Part shown: positions 17,995-26,290 of the stretch, one piece after another
Numbering within the stretch: the first letter of the stretch is position 1
How the letters are laid out: each line of letters opens with the position of its first letter
Assembly: GCF_002742625.1 (NCBI RefSeq)
Contig: NZ_PEBF01000001.1
Span: 1,984,001 to 2,048,000 of the forward strand
From: Caulobacter sp. FWC2
Lineage (GTDB): Bacteria; Pseudomonadota; Alphaproteobacteria; Caulobacterales; Caulobacteraceae
DNA: 64,000 nucleotides
Direction of reading: 5' to 3'
The notes under the pieces: generated by a model
Told to the model about the DNA's origin: nothing
The model's input: only the letters and a program-made list of their open reading frames with translations
Database searches by the model: none
Made by a program: the position numbers and the translations under genes

Positions 17995-18117
17995 GGGCAG
18001 GCAGTCGCCCAGGCCTTCAAGCGTCGGCGCAGCCCGTGGAAGCCGCCGGGCGACGGCTTGGTGGCCGGGGCGGCTTGGGCGCCCCGAACCTGGCGGCGAG
18101 TTGGATTAAGTTTGTGC

Positions 18118-18135
18118 AGCTTGAAATTGCAAGCT
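18118..18135. repeat. Short inverted repeat AGCTTG-N6-CAAGCT
   Basis: Perfect six-base arms flank AAATTG at the edge of the AT-rich region between the RidA-like gene and the chemoreceptor. It could be a regulator site. Nothing else in the 17995-18271 gap was recognised except the CtrA box and a GC hairpin (18183-18199). Confidence 0.35.
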
Positions 18136-18206
18136 TAACTCAGGTGTAGTTTGAAAACCGGAGGCATTGAATATTTTTCGACCGCGGCTGAGCGCCGCGA
18201 TCGTAA

Positions 18207-18221
18207 TTAAACATGAGTTAA
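18207..18221 (+). promoter_or_regulatory. CtrA-type box TTAA-N7-TTAA
   Basis: TTAA ACATGAG TTAA is an exact match to the consensus of the cell-cycle regulator CtrA of Caulobacter and relatives. It lies about 50 bases upstream of the chemoreceptor start, and an isolated TTAA follows it. CtrA is known to drive motility and chemotaxis genes, so direct control is plausible. Confidence 0.65.
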
Positions 18222-18271
18222 TTTCCAAGCTTCACCATTAACTCGAATCTTGTTTCGGGGCTTGTGGATCA

Positions 18272-20107
18272 TTGGAGAACATCAGAATTAGCCGGAAGCT
18301 GAGTATCGTTTTCGGCTTGTTGACCTTGATCACGCTGGTCGTGGCCGGGCTCGTCTTCGCGAATTTGAAGCAGATCGCCAAGGCGTCTGACTGGAATGAC
18401 CACACCCAAGAGGTCTTGGGCCAGGTCGACATCGCCGGATCGTCCATGGTGGACCAGGAGACCGGTGTCCGCGGTTATCTGGTCTCCGGCCAGGATGGCT
18501 TCCTCGAGCCCTACCACAATGGCGGCAAGAACTTCGCCGCCGCCGTCGTCGCCTTGACCACGCTGACGGCCGACAATCCTGCGCAACAGGCGCGGATTTC
18601 GGTGCTCAAGGCCGAAGCCGCGCGTTGGGAGACCAGTGTGGCCTCGCGCGAAATTGCTCTGGTTTCGTCGGGAAGCGGTCTTGAAGCGGCGCGCGCGCTG
18701 GAGGCTTCCGGCGCGGGCAAGGCGTCGATGGACGCCATCCGCAAGACTCTGGGCGAAATGCGCGACGCAGAGGCCAGCCTGCTTGAAACGCGTTCGGCTG
18801 AGCGTGATCGCAGTGTTCTTCTGAGCCAGATCATTCTTGTCGCCGGAGGGCTGACCTCCGCGGTGATCTCGGTCGCGCTCGGCCTCGCCATGACCCGTCT
18901 GATCGCCCGGCCCGTCACGGCCATGACCCGCGTCATGAGCCGCCTGGCCTCGGGCGATCTGGAGGTCGTGGTCGCGGGGCGTGAACGCGGCGACGAAGTT
19001 GGCGACATGGCCAAGGCCGTTCAGGTCTTCAAGGACAATGGCCTCAGGGCCCGCGCCCTGGAAACGGAAACGGAAGGCATGCGGGCCGCGGCCGAAACGG
19101 AGCGAGGCCGCACCGACGCGGAGCGGCGCCGCATCGAGGCGGAACAGGCCATGGTGGTGAGCGCCTTGGCCTCAAGCCTGGGCTTGCTGGCGCGAGGTGA
19201 CCTGACCGGCCGTATCGAGGCTGAGTTCGGCGGCGAATATCCGCAGATCAAGGTCGATTTCAACGCCGCCGTCGACAGCTTGCACGAGGCGATGAGCGCG
19301 ATCTCCGGCGCGACCAGCGGTATCCGTGGCGGCTCGGACGAGATCGCCGCGGCTTCCGACGACCTGTCCCGCCGCACCGAGCAGCAGGCCGCCAGCCTTG
19401 AGGAAGCAGCCGCCGCGCTCGACCAGATCACCGCGACCGTTCGGCGCAGCGCCGAGGGCGCCAAGCGCGCTTCGGCCGCGGCGACGGGCGCCAAGTCCGA
19501 CGCCGAGCAATCGGGATCGGTGATGCGCGACGCGGTCTTGGCCATGGGCGAGATCGAACAGAGCTCGGGTCAGATCACGCAGATCATCGGCGTGATCGAC
19601 GAAATCGCCTTCCAGACCAACCTGCTGGCCCTGAACGCCGGTGTCGAAGCCGCTCGCGCCGGGGAAGCCGGGCGTGGTTTCGCGGTCGTCGCCCAGGAAG
19701 TGCGCGCGCTTGCCCAACGCTCGGCGGACGCGGCCAAGGAGATCAAGTCCCTGATCGCCGGCAGCACCGCGCAGGTCGAGCGCGGGGTCAAGTTGGTGGG
19801 GGATACGGGCCAGGCCCTGAACGCCATCGTCAGCAGGGTCTCGGAGATCGACGCCCTGATCTCCGAAATCGCCCAATCCTCGCAGGAGCAGGCTACGGGG
19901 CTCGCCCAGGTCAACACCGCCGTCAATCAGATGGATCAGGTGACCCAGCAGAACGCCGCCATGGTCGAGCAGGCGACGGCCGCGTCTGTTGGCCTGCGCA
20001 GCGAGGCCGGCGAGCTGGCCAGGCTGGTGGGACGCTTCCGGACCAACGCTCAGCCGTCCCAGCAAAGCCCGGTCGCGACGAACCGTCCCGGTCGCCGCGC
20101 CGCTTAA
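18272..20107 (+). CDS. Methyl-accepting chemotaxis protein with CHASE3-type sensor domain
   Basis: The 611-residue receptor has a first membrane segment (about residues 10-30), a periplasmic CHASE3-like helical sensor (about 40-180, with [14 protein letters not shown]), a second membrane segment (about 187-210), two HAMP units (about 210-340) and a complete methyl-accepting domain with tip [21 protein letters not shown]. No ATG fits, so TTG 18272 (reading M-E-N-I-R) was chosen. Unlike the receptor at 7036 it ends RRAA and has no W-E-E-F tether, so it depends on other receptors for efficient adaptation. A terminator follows directly, so it is monocistronic. The ligand is unknown. Confidence 0.92.
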   Translation: MENIRISRKLSIVFGLLTLITLVVAGLVFANLKQIAKASDWNDHTQEVLGQVDIAGSSMVDQETGVRGYLVSGQDGFLEPYHNGGKNFAAAVVALTTLTADNPAQQARISVLKAEAARWETSVASREIALVSSGSGLEAARALEASGAGKASMDAIRKTLGEMRDAEASLLETRSAERDRSVLLSQIILVAGGLTSAVISVALGLAMTRLIARPVTAMTRVMSRLASGDLEVVVAGRERGDEVGDMAKAVQVFKDNGLRARALETETEGMRAAAETERGRTDAERRRIEAEQAMVVSALASSLGLLARGDLTGRIEAEFGGEYPQIKVDFNAAVDSLHEAMSAISGATSGIRGGSDEIAAASDDLSRRTEQQAASLEEAAAALDQITATVRRSAEGAKRASAAATGAKSDAEQSGSVMRDAVLAMGEIEQSSGQITQIIGVIDEIAFQTNLLALNAGVEAARAGEAGRGFAVVAQEVRALAQRSADAAKEIKSLIAGSTAQVERGVKLVGDTGQALNAIVSRVSEIDALISEIAQSSQEQATGLAQVNTAVNQMDQVTQQNAAMVEQATAASVGLRSEAGELARLVGRFRTNAQPSQQSPVATNRPGRRAA

Positions 20108-20120
20108 ATTCTCAAGGCTG

Positions 20121-20163
20121 GGCGGCCGAACTCGTTCAAGAGGACGCGGTTCGGCCGCCTTTT
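20121..20163 (+). terminator. Intrinsic terminator after the CHASE3 chemoreceptor
   Basis: An 11-bp perfect stem (GGCGGCCGAAC at 20121-20131 with its complement at 20149-20159) is followed by TTTTCCC. It separates the chemoreceptor from the convergent histidine kinase. Confidence 0.8.
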
Positions 20164-20175
20164 CCCTGGCCCCGG

Positions 20176-21300
20176 CTAGGCGCTGTGCGGCGCCGCCGAT
20201 CGCCGGGCGGATCCCTCGCCCTCTATCGCCCGACTGATCGTCGAGAACAGCGCGGCCATCTCCAGGGGCTTGGTCAGGACATCTTTCATGCCGGCGTCCA
20301 GGCACGCCTGGCGTTGGTGGTCCATGGCGTCGGCGGTCAGGCCGATGATCGGGATCGTGTCGAGACGAGGATCGGATCGCACGCGGCGCGTGGCCTCAAG
20401 GCCGCCCAGCACGGGCATGTTCACGTCCATGAGAATCAGGTCGCCGGGCTCGGCGGCCAGAAGGTCGAGCGCGATCTGGCCGTTCTCGGCCTCGAAGAGC
20501 GCGCAGCCCAAGGGAGCCAGCATCAAACCGATCACCTTCCGGTTCACCGGATGATCCTCGACCAGCAAGATCTTCAAACTGGCCGGCGGGGGTTCGAAGA
20601 TGTCATCCATATCCGGCTTGATCGACGGCTCCGCCACCGGGACCTGGCAGCGGAAGCTCAAGGTGAAGGTCGAGCCTTTTCCCTCTCTGCTCTCGACCTT
20701 GACGTCACCGCCCATCAACTTGGCCAGCCGATGCGTGATGTTGAGGCCAAGCCCCGTGCCGCCGAACCTCTGGGCGGTGGTCGCGTCGGCCTGCTCGAAG
20801 GCGCCGAACAGCCGCGCGCAGGTCTCGGCCGACATGCCAATGCCCGTGTCGCTCACCAAGATATGAGCCATCACCTCATGGTCGCCTATAGGCTCGCACC
20901 GCAGACGCAGCACGACGCCGCCCGTCTCGGTGAACTTGATGGCGTTCGACAGCAGGTTAGACACGCACTGGCGCACGCGGACCGGATCGAAAATCAGGGT
21001 CGGCGGCGTGTCGTCGATGTCGAGGGTCAGGCCTAGGCCCTTCTCCGCCGCCAGCACGCCGTGGATCTTGGCCAGGCGCTTGCATTTGCGCCTCAGGTCG
21101 GCGCGTGGCGGCGCGATCTGCAGCTTGCCCGCCTCGATCTTCGACAAATCCAGCACGTCGTTGAGCAAGGTCAGGAGATTGCGCCCGGAATCCTCGATCA
21201 GCTCGACCTGTTCGCGCTCTCCAGGCTCGAGGGGTTCCAGCTTCAACGCCTGGGCCAGGCCCAGCATGCCGTTGAGGGGCGTTCGAAGCTCATGGCTCAT
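20176..21300 (-). CDS. Hybrid histidine kinase (HisKA-HATPase-receiver) without sensor domain
   Basis: The 374-residue protein begins at the H-box itself ([11 protein letters not shown]; phospho-acceptor His3). A HATPase domain follows with N box [15 protein letters not shown]1 DTGIGM and G2 GGTGLGLN. The C-terminal receiver domain has [11 protein letters not shown], the phospho-acceptor Asp in [12 protein letters not shown] and the Lys of LTKPL. No input or membrane domain is encoded in this frame. Its ATG overlaps the TGA of a small membrane ORF (ATGA, 21297-21300), so the sensor may be lost, supplied by that small protein, or separated by a frameshift. Soluble short kinases of this type can relay signals from partner proteins. 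Confidence 0.88.
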   Translation of the reverse strand: MSHELRTPLNGMLGLAQALKLEPLEPGEREQVELIEDSGRNLLTLLNDVLDLSKIEAGKLQIAPPRADLRRKCKRLAKIHGVLAAEKGLGLTLDIDDTPPTLIFDPVRVRQCVSNLLSNAIKFTETGGVVLRLRCEPIGDHEVMAHILVSDTGIGMSAETCARLFGAFEQADATTAQRFGGTGLGLNITHRLAKLMGGDVKVESREGKGSTFTLSFRCQVPVAEPSIKPDMDDIFEPPPASLKILLVEDHPVNRKVIGLMLAPLGCALFEAENGQIALDLLAAEPGDLILMDVNMPVLGGLEATRRVRSDPRLDTIPIIGLTADAMDHQRQACLDAGMKDVLTKPLEMAALFSTISRAIEGEGSARRSAAPHSA

Positions 21301-21518
21301 CGTGGGGCGTCCATCGCGGCCGCGCCGGCCGCCTCGATATCGGCTGACGAGAGCCGTCCCTCATGCGCGCGGATCTGATCGCCCAGCGCCTGAAGCCGCT
21401 CGGCGCGCGATGCCGCTACCGCCACGCCGCTCGCCATGGAGAGGATGATGACCAGCACCAGGCAAGCAAGCCCTGGAGACCGTATCCGGCGCCAATCAAG
21501 AACCGCCCTGCACCACAT
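21297..21518 (-). CDS. Small single-membrane-segment ORF coupled to the histidine kinase
   Basis: Starting at ATG 21518 it encodes 73 residues: a basic N-terminus, one hydrophobic segment ([20 protein letters not shown]) and a short helical tail ending AAAMDAPR. Its stop overlaps the kinase start. No family is recognised. It may be the detached N-terminal part of the kinase or an independent small membrane protein. The ribosome binding site is weak and a longer frame to 21632 is open. Confidence 0.4.
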   Translation of the reverse strand: MWCRAVLDWRRIRSPGLACLVLVIILSMASGVAVAASRAERLQALGDQIRAHEGRLSSADIEAAGAAAMDAPR

Positions 21519-21683
21519 GTCGAAATCAATCCCGTCGCCCGAGGTCGGGCGCTTCAAGCCACAGCGAATCGGGCTGGTGCTCCGTGGAGCGCCCGGCCCG
21601 TCAAGAATGTCCACTGTAGCGAACAACTGCAAAGGGACGCCGACGGGATGATGTCGACCAGCCCGCTGTCGGGACGCTCCTCG

Positions 21684-24641
21684 TCAGTTCCGATTGGTCA
21701 CGCCCTGGCGATCAAACCGCATCACCACGGCGCGCCCCCTGTAAGCGATCGTTCGACCGACGGGCGTGCCTTCGGCATCGACAACGACGACATTCAGGGT
21801 CCGCTGCTTGACCATGCCGGGGAATGCGCCGCGACGTGAACCCACCGTCAAGGTGCGCGTCGCATCGTTCCAACTGAGATCGTAGCGCGCCGATTGGCCC
21901 TTTTCGTAGGCGTAGGTTTCGTTGTCGTCCTCGTAGAGCGTGAACTTGCCGTCCGCGCCGGGATAGATGCGGATCTCATAGGGCGCATCCGGACGCTCCG
22001 TCGCATACTGCATGATCGGCCCCATCGGGATGATCGCCCCGGCCCGAACGTAGAGCGGCATGACGTCGAGCGGCGCCTGGCGCGCCACAGTCTGGCCACC
22101 GGCATGGCGCTGGTTGCTCCAGAAGTCGTACCAGTCCGCGCCTCGGGGCAGGTAGGTGCGCATCGTCAGATCGCGCGGCGCGTTCAACACCGCGGCGTCC
22201 CGCTTCAACTCGCTGGGCGTGCGCCAGACGAAACGGAACACCCGGCCGCCCTCCGGGTGGGAGAACTCAAGCCGGACCGGCAGCCTTTCGCCCGCCCTGA
22301 GCGTGCGGCGCACCAGCCGCGTGCGGGTCGCCGCGCGGTTCCACTCGTCGACCACCGTCTCACCGCCCAGAGCAAGGCGCATACCGTCGTTGCCCGTCAG
22401 CCCGATCTCGTATTCACCGTCTTCGGGAGCGATCAACTCGCCCTCCCAGCGCGCTGAGAAATGGCTCAGCGAGGGCAGGCCGGGTGGAAGTTCCGCCAAT
22501 GGCGGATCTGGCCAGGTGTGATCGATCTTCTCGTCAACGGTCTGGCCGCGCGGCGTCTCGAAATTCTCTCCAGAGAAATATCGCACGGTCAGGCCCGGCT
22601 TGCCGTCGGCGGTACGCAGCTGTCGCCCGGGGACCGTCGTGGGGGACGAGGGGAGGATGTTGTACATCGCTCGCGTCACCGGATGGACCAGCAGCGACGG
22701 GCCGAACATGAAGCTGTCGTTGATGCCGAAGGTCGCCGGATCCTTCGGGAAGTCCATCGGCAGGGCGCGCATCAGGGTGTAGCGATCGGCCGTGACCTTT
22801 GCGCTCAGACTGTAGGTGTAGGGCAACAGTCGGTATCGCAGTTGCGTCGCCTCAAGCAGCGTCTTGTACACCGGCGGATCTAGCGTCTTGAACAGATAGG
22901 GCTCGCGCTCGACGCTCGTGCCGTGGACCCGCATGATCGGATTGAAGGCCGCATATTGGAACCAGCGGGCATAGAGCTCGCGCCAGGCGGGGTTCTTCTC
23001 GCCGCCGGGGAAATCGGTAACGAAGAAGCCGCCGGTGTCCTGGGTCCAATAGGGATTGCCGGTAATCGTGACGTTCACGCCGCCCGCCACCTGCTGGGCG
23101 AAGGTCTTCCAGCTTGCGTAGATGTCGCCCGACCATGAGGCCGCGGCCGTCCGCTGAGCGCCCGCCCATGCCGAACGCGTCAGCGTGAAGACGCGCTTGT
23201 CGCTGGTCGCGCGCTGACCCTTGTAGGTCCCTTCGGTGGTCAGCAGCGAATAGGGGTTCAAATACCGGGTGAAGTCGCCCATCGCGTTGCTGCCCAGCGC
23301 CTTGGTGTCGCGGACGTTGTCGACCGGGTTCCACATCGCCGAGCTAACCTCGACCTCGGTCCCATCCATCCAAAGCGCGTCGACGCCCTTGTCGAGCAGG
23401 CCCGATTTGATGTGCTTGAAATAGATCTCGCGGCCCTTGGAGCTGTAGGCGTCGTAGACGCGCGCCTGCTTGGATATCCAGTGCAGCGGCTTGAAGCGCA
23501 GATTGTGCTGGTCGAGTTCGCGCCCGAGCGCGGTGTCGTTGCCGACCGAGGGCCAGATCGAAACCATCAGCTTCATGTGCAGGTCGTGGGCCTGCCGCGT
23601 CATGCCGACGGGATCGGGGAACCGCGTGGGATCCCAGGTCATGCCGGACCAGCTACCGTCCTTGTCGCCGCCCCAATATTGCCAGTCCTGGACGATGTAA
23701 TCGAGCGGGAAGCCTTCCTTGCGGAACGTCCTCGCGACCTCCAGGAGACGGTCTTGCGTGGGGTAGCGCTCCTTGCTCATGAACAGGCCGAACGCCTGCT
23801 TGGGATACATCGGCGCATCGCCGGTCAGCCACCGATATGCGCCGACCACGCCGTCCATCGTGTCGCCGGCCATGAAGTAGTAGTCGACGCCGCCCGGCGC
23901 GCTTTCCGCCCAGAGGCGCGCGCCCTGGTCGTCGTCCTTGAAACGCATCTGCGAATAGGTGTCCCAGAGCACCCCATAGCGCTCCGTAGAGACGATCACC
24001 GGAATGATGATGCCGACGTTTGTCTGGACCAGCAGCAGGTCCTTGCCCCGGCGGTTGACCTCATCATCGCCGGTGAAGCCAAGGCCGTAGACGCCTTCAT
24101 CAGGTTTGAGCGTGAAGCGGTTCTCGACCTCATAGGTCGGCGCTTCGGCGATGGTGCGTTTGTCGATCGACTGGGGCGCGTCGGCCTTCTCGCGTGTCAG
24201 CAGACGGCCCGAGGAGTCATAGTAGGTCAGCGCACCGCCGCGCTTGTCGATGACGACGCGCAGCTTTGGACCGATCAGGTCCAGCGTATCGGCGGTCTCG
24301 TGGAGGGTGAAAGGCGCGGCCTCGGGCTGGCGGATCACCACGAGGCTCGGCGCGGTCCAATAGCTTTGGCCCAGGTTGGCGTTCACCCGCACGATCGTCG
24401 GCGAATAGAAGACCACCGACTTGGTGACGCCATTCAGCTGGAACTGCACGCCGTTGCGGAGTCTCGAAAAGTGAAAAGCCGCATCGGCGGGTCGCGCCAG
24501 GGCCTGGAATTGGCCCAGAGCATCCAGGCCGGTGGGCGTTGTCGTCGGCTGCGCGAACGCCGCGGTGGCGGCGAACAGGGCGACCGCCACCGTCGTGAGC
24601 GTCCAACACGCCGTCACCGTGCGAGCATTGACCTTCGACAC
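21684..24641 (-). CDS. GH31 alpha-glucosidase/alpha-xylosidase with PA14 domain, exported
   Basis: The 985-residue protein begins at GTG 24641 with a signal peptide (TTVAVALFAATAAFA). An N-terminal beta-sandwich is followed by the GH31 barrel, with the nucleophile region ALWMDGTE (Asp426) and the acid/base region NPYWTQDTGGF. A PA14 domain, often carbohydrate-binding, spans about residues 680-810 (GLTVRYFSG to FRFVWRTP). The C-terminal sandwich has VRAGAIIPMGP and a DUF5110-like end. The frame stays open upstream to 24905 through a cheW remnant, but a LacI-type operator sits in that stretch, so 24641 is the better start. The family cleaves alpha-glucosides or alpha-xylosides; which one is not decided here. 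Confidence 0.9.
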   Translation of the reverse strand: MSKVNARTVTACWTLTTVAVALFAATAAFAQPTTTPTGLDALGQFQALARPADAAFHFSRLRNGVQFQLNGVTKSVVFYSPTIVRVNANLGQSYWTAPSLVVIRQPEAAPFTLHETADTLDLIGPKLRVVIDKRGGALTYYDSSGRLLTREKADAPQSIDKRTIAEAPTYEVENRFTLKPDEGVYGLGFTGDDEVNRRGKDLLLVQTNVGIIIPVIVSTERYGVLWDTYSQMRFKDDDQGARLWAESAPGGVDYYFMAGDTMDGVVGAYRWLTGDAPMYPKQAFGLFMSKERYPTQDRLLEVARTFRKEGFPLDYIVQDWQYWGGDKDGSWSGMTWDPTRFPDPVGMTRQAHDLHMKLMVSIWPSVGNDTALGRELDQHNLRFKPLHWISKQARVYDAYSSKGREIYFKHIKSGLLDKGVDALWMDGTEVEVSSAMWNPVDNVRDTKALGSNAMGDFTRYLNPYSLLTTEGTYKGQRATSDKRVFTLTRSAWAGAQRTAAASWSGDIYASWKTFAQQVAGGVNVTITGNPYWTQDTGGFFVTDFPGGEKNPAWRELYARWFQYAAFNPIMRVHGTSVEREPYLFKTLDPPVYKTLLEATQLRYRLLPYTYSLSAKVTADRYTLMRALPMDFPKDPATFGINDSFMFGPSLLVHPVTRAMYNILPSSPTTVPGRQLRTADGKPGLTVRYFSGENFETPRGQTVDEKIDHTWPDPPLAELPPGLPSLSHFSARWEGELIAPEDGEYEIGLTGNDGMRLALGGETVVDEWNRAATRTRLVRRTLRAGERLPVRLEFSHPEGGRVFRFVWRTPSELKRDAAVLNAPRDLTMRTYLPRGADWYDFWSNQRHAGGQTVARQAPLDVMPLYVRAGAIIPMGPIMQYATERPDAPYEIRIYPGADGKFTLYEDDNETYAYEKGQSARYDLSWNDATRTLTVGSRRGAFPGMVKQRTLNVVVVDAEGTPVGRTIAYRGRAVVMRFDRQGVTNRN

Positions 24642-24693
24642 GCGTTTCTTCCCCAGTCGCTGTCCCTCCCGTTTCGTCAGTGGAGGGTGATTT

Positions 24694-24708
24694 TGGTTAC
24701 CGGTACCA
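24694..24708 (-). promoter_or_regulatory. LacI-type operator TGGTACCGGTAACCA
   Basis: Read on the minus strand this is a near-palindrome with a central CCGG, of the shape bound by LacI-family sugar regulators. It ends 53 bases before the GTG of the GH31 gene. No LacI gene is adjacent; the nearest is at 58204, which may be unrelated. Confidence 0.6.
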
Positions 24709-24747
24709 TAATGACGCGAGGCGGCAAGCCATCCGTCCTGCGAGACG

Positions 24748-24893
24748 CCGCCCAGACGGTTGCGCAGGTCGAGAACCGGCATGACCGTTCCCCGGAGATT
24801 GATGACGCCGCGGATGTCGATGCAGTATTCCTGGCCGCCGATCTCGAACGAGATCAGTTCAAGCTGGCCGGGATGGGCGAGGGAGGCTGTCAA
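24748..24893 (-). pseudogene. cheW remnant
   Basis: Starting at TTG 24893, which overlaps the stop of the chemoreceptor remnant, the translation reads LELISFEIGGQEYCIDI, the CheW N-terminus. It then jumps to RGVINLRGTVMPVLDLRNRLG, which in CheW lies about 20 residues further on. After that the similarity stops. Both the internal gap and the lost C-terminal half mean no functional CheW can be made. The frame runs on by chance into the GH31 leader. Confidence 0.75.
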
Positions 24894-25070
24894 AACTCCT
24901 CCCAATTGTCTGTCTTGACTGCAACGGCGGCCGAGCCTGGGCGAGCGCCGGCGAAGGCGGCGATCTTGCGCTGGGTGGCGTGAACGGGGCTCGCGGCGGC
25001 CGGGGCAGGGGCCGCAGCCGGACGTCGGACCGGCGGCTTCGGTCCCGCCAAACTTGAACTTGCGCCCAGA
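24890..25070 (-). pseudogene. 3' remnant of a chemoreceptor gene
   Basis: The last roughly 50 codons match the tail of alphaproteobacterial chemoreceptors: a Pro/Ala-rich linker, PVHATQRKIAAFAG, then KTDNWEEF and stop. The signalling domain that should precede it is absent; instead the LptF/G-like gene ends at 25080. The remnant stop overlaps the cheW remnant start, so the ancestral receptor-cheW coupling is still visible. The 5' boundary is approximate. Confidence 0.75.
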
Positions 25071-25079
25071 GGGCTGCGG

Positions 25080-26276
25080 CTAGAGCGCCACGCGCTGCGG
25101 GCGGAAGGCTCGCGCGATGGCGGCGAACAGGACCGCGACATGCTCCGTCAACCAGCTGACGGGGTTTTCGCCGGGGCGCTGGCGGCTGGTCACCCAGGTG
25201 GCGACGCAGACCGTCGCGAAAAGCGCGGCCGGCCCGCCGACCGTGACGATCGCCGGAAGATGGACCGCCGAGACCATGGCCTGACCCAGGATCATCGAGG
25301 TCTCGAACAGGAACAGCAGAACCCCGCCGGTGGCCATGGCCGAGCCGGAGCCCGCGCGCTTGGCGCTCAGGCCGAACGGTACAGCCAGCAGCGGCAGTAG
25401 GGGCAGGATCAACGCCCGCGACGACCGGGCGAAGAGTTCGGCCAGCAGAACCTGTCGGGGGAGCGCAGGCGTCGGCTTGCCAAACCCCTGCTGGGCCAGC
25501 TCGATCAGCGTCAGCTCGCTGACCTCGTCCCCCCGCAGCCGGAGTAGCTTCGCCGACTGTGCCAGGGGCAGGTCGAAGGCGAAGCGCGAGAAATTGGTGA
25601 CATAGACCTGGGCCTCGCGGGTCGTGCTGACCTGTCGGCCGTCGCGCAGTTCCAGCTTGACGATCTGATCGCCCGCGCCCTTGAGGACCACCGCCGAAAT
25701 CGCCGTGAGCACGTCCTCGCGTCCATCGGGGCCGATCTTGCGGATGAAGACATGCTTGAGCCGGCTTCCGCTGGCGTCGGCGTCATCGGCGGTGAGGAAG
25801 ACGTCGGGACTAGCCGTGAGCAGGGCCTTGGCCCTGACATCGCCGTTCCATCCGGCGTTCGCGGCCGCATGCAGGACCGCGTGATAGGCGTAACGACTGT
25901 AAGGCTGGATAAAGCCGAAGAGCAGAACGCTGAAGACCATCAGCACGACGCCGAGGCCGACGAAAGGCGCGGCGAAGCGGCCCAGCGACGTGCCACTGGC
26001 CAGGATCGCGTCGATTTCGGAGCTTTTGTTGAGGCCGTTGACGACGACGAACAGGCCGATGAAGAAGCCGCCGGGCAAGGTCAGCCCCACATAGTGCGGG
26101 ACGAGGTTGACCAGAAGCTCGGTCAGGAACTTGAAACCGTCCGTCGTCTGAGAAAGCAACTGGAAGGAGCGCATGAGGCGCTCCATCAGAAACGCCACCA
26201 TCGTGCTGATCAGGACGGCTGACATCGGCGTCAAGGTCCGCCTCAGCAGATAGCGGTCGAGTATGGTCGGGAGCAT
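25080..26276 (-). CDS. LptF/LptG-family permease
   Basis: The 398-residue protein shows the YjgP/YjgQ pattern: ILDRYLLRRTL at the start, three N-terminal membrane segments, a large periplasmic region (about 120-280) and three C-terminal segments. LptF and LptG work with the LptB ATPase to extract lipopolysaccharide from the inner membrane. ATG 26276 was chosen by match to that start; it is 14 bases after the glycosyltransferase stop. Only one such gene is present here and it is linked to glycosyltransferases, so it may be a paralogue dedicated to a particular glycolipid or a relocated lptF/lptG. It abuts the chemoreceptor remnant. Confidence 0.85.
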   Translation of the reverse strand: MLPTILDRYLLRRTLTPMSAVLISTMVAFLMERLMRSFQLLSQTTDGFKFLTELLVNLVPHYVGLTLPGGFFIGLFVVVNGLNKSSEIDAILASGTSLGRFAAPFVGLGVVLMVFSVLLFGFIQPYSRYAYHAVLHAAANAGWNGDVRAKALLTASPDVFLTADDADASGSRLKHVFIRKIGPDGREDVLTAISAVVLKGAGDQIVKLELRDGRQVSTTREAQVYVTNFSRFAFDLPLAQSAKLLRLRGDEVSELTLIELAQQGFGKPTPALPRQVLLAELFARSSRALILPLLPLLAVPFGLSAKRAGSGSAMATGGVLLFLFETSMILGQAMVSAVHLPAIVTVGGPAALFATVCVATWVTSRQRPGENPVSWLTEHVAVLFAAIARAFRPQRVAL

Positions 26277-26290
26277 GTCGCGGCTGCGCC

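Noticed and set aside
18183..18199. CGCGGC-TGAGC-GCCGCG hairpin as terminator
   Set aside because: No T-tract follows and it lies just upstream of the CtrA box; short GC hairpins are common by chance here.
21684..24905. Genuine CheW-GH31 fusion protein
   Set aside because: The CheW part is internally deleted and an operator plus signal peptide lie downstream, so the continuity is accidental.
23412..24983. 523-codon open frame antisense to GH31 and the cheW remnant
   Set aside because: No motif, no ribosome site, and the sense strand is fully explained.
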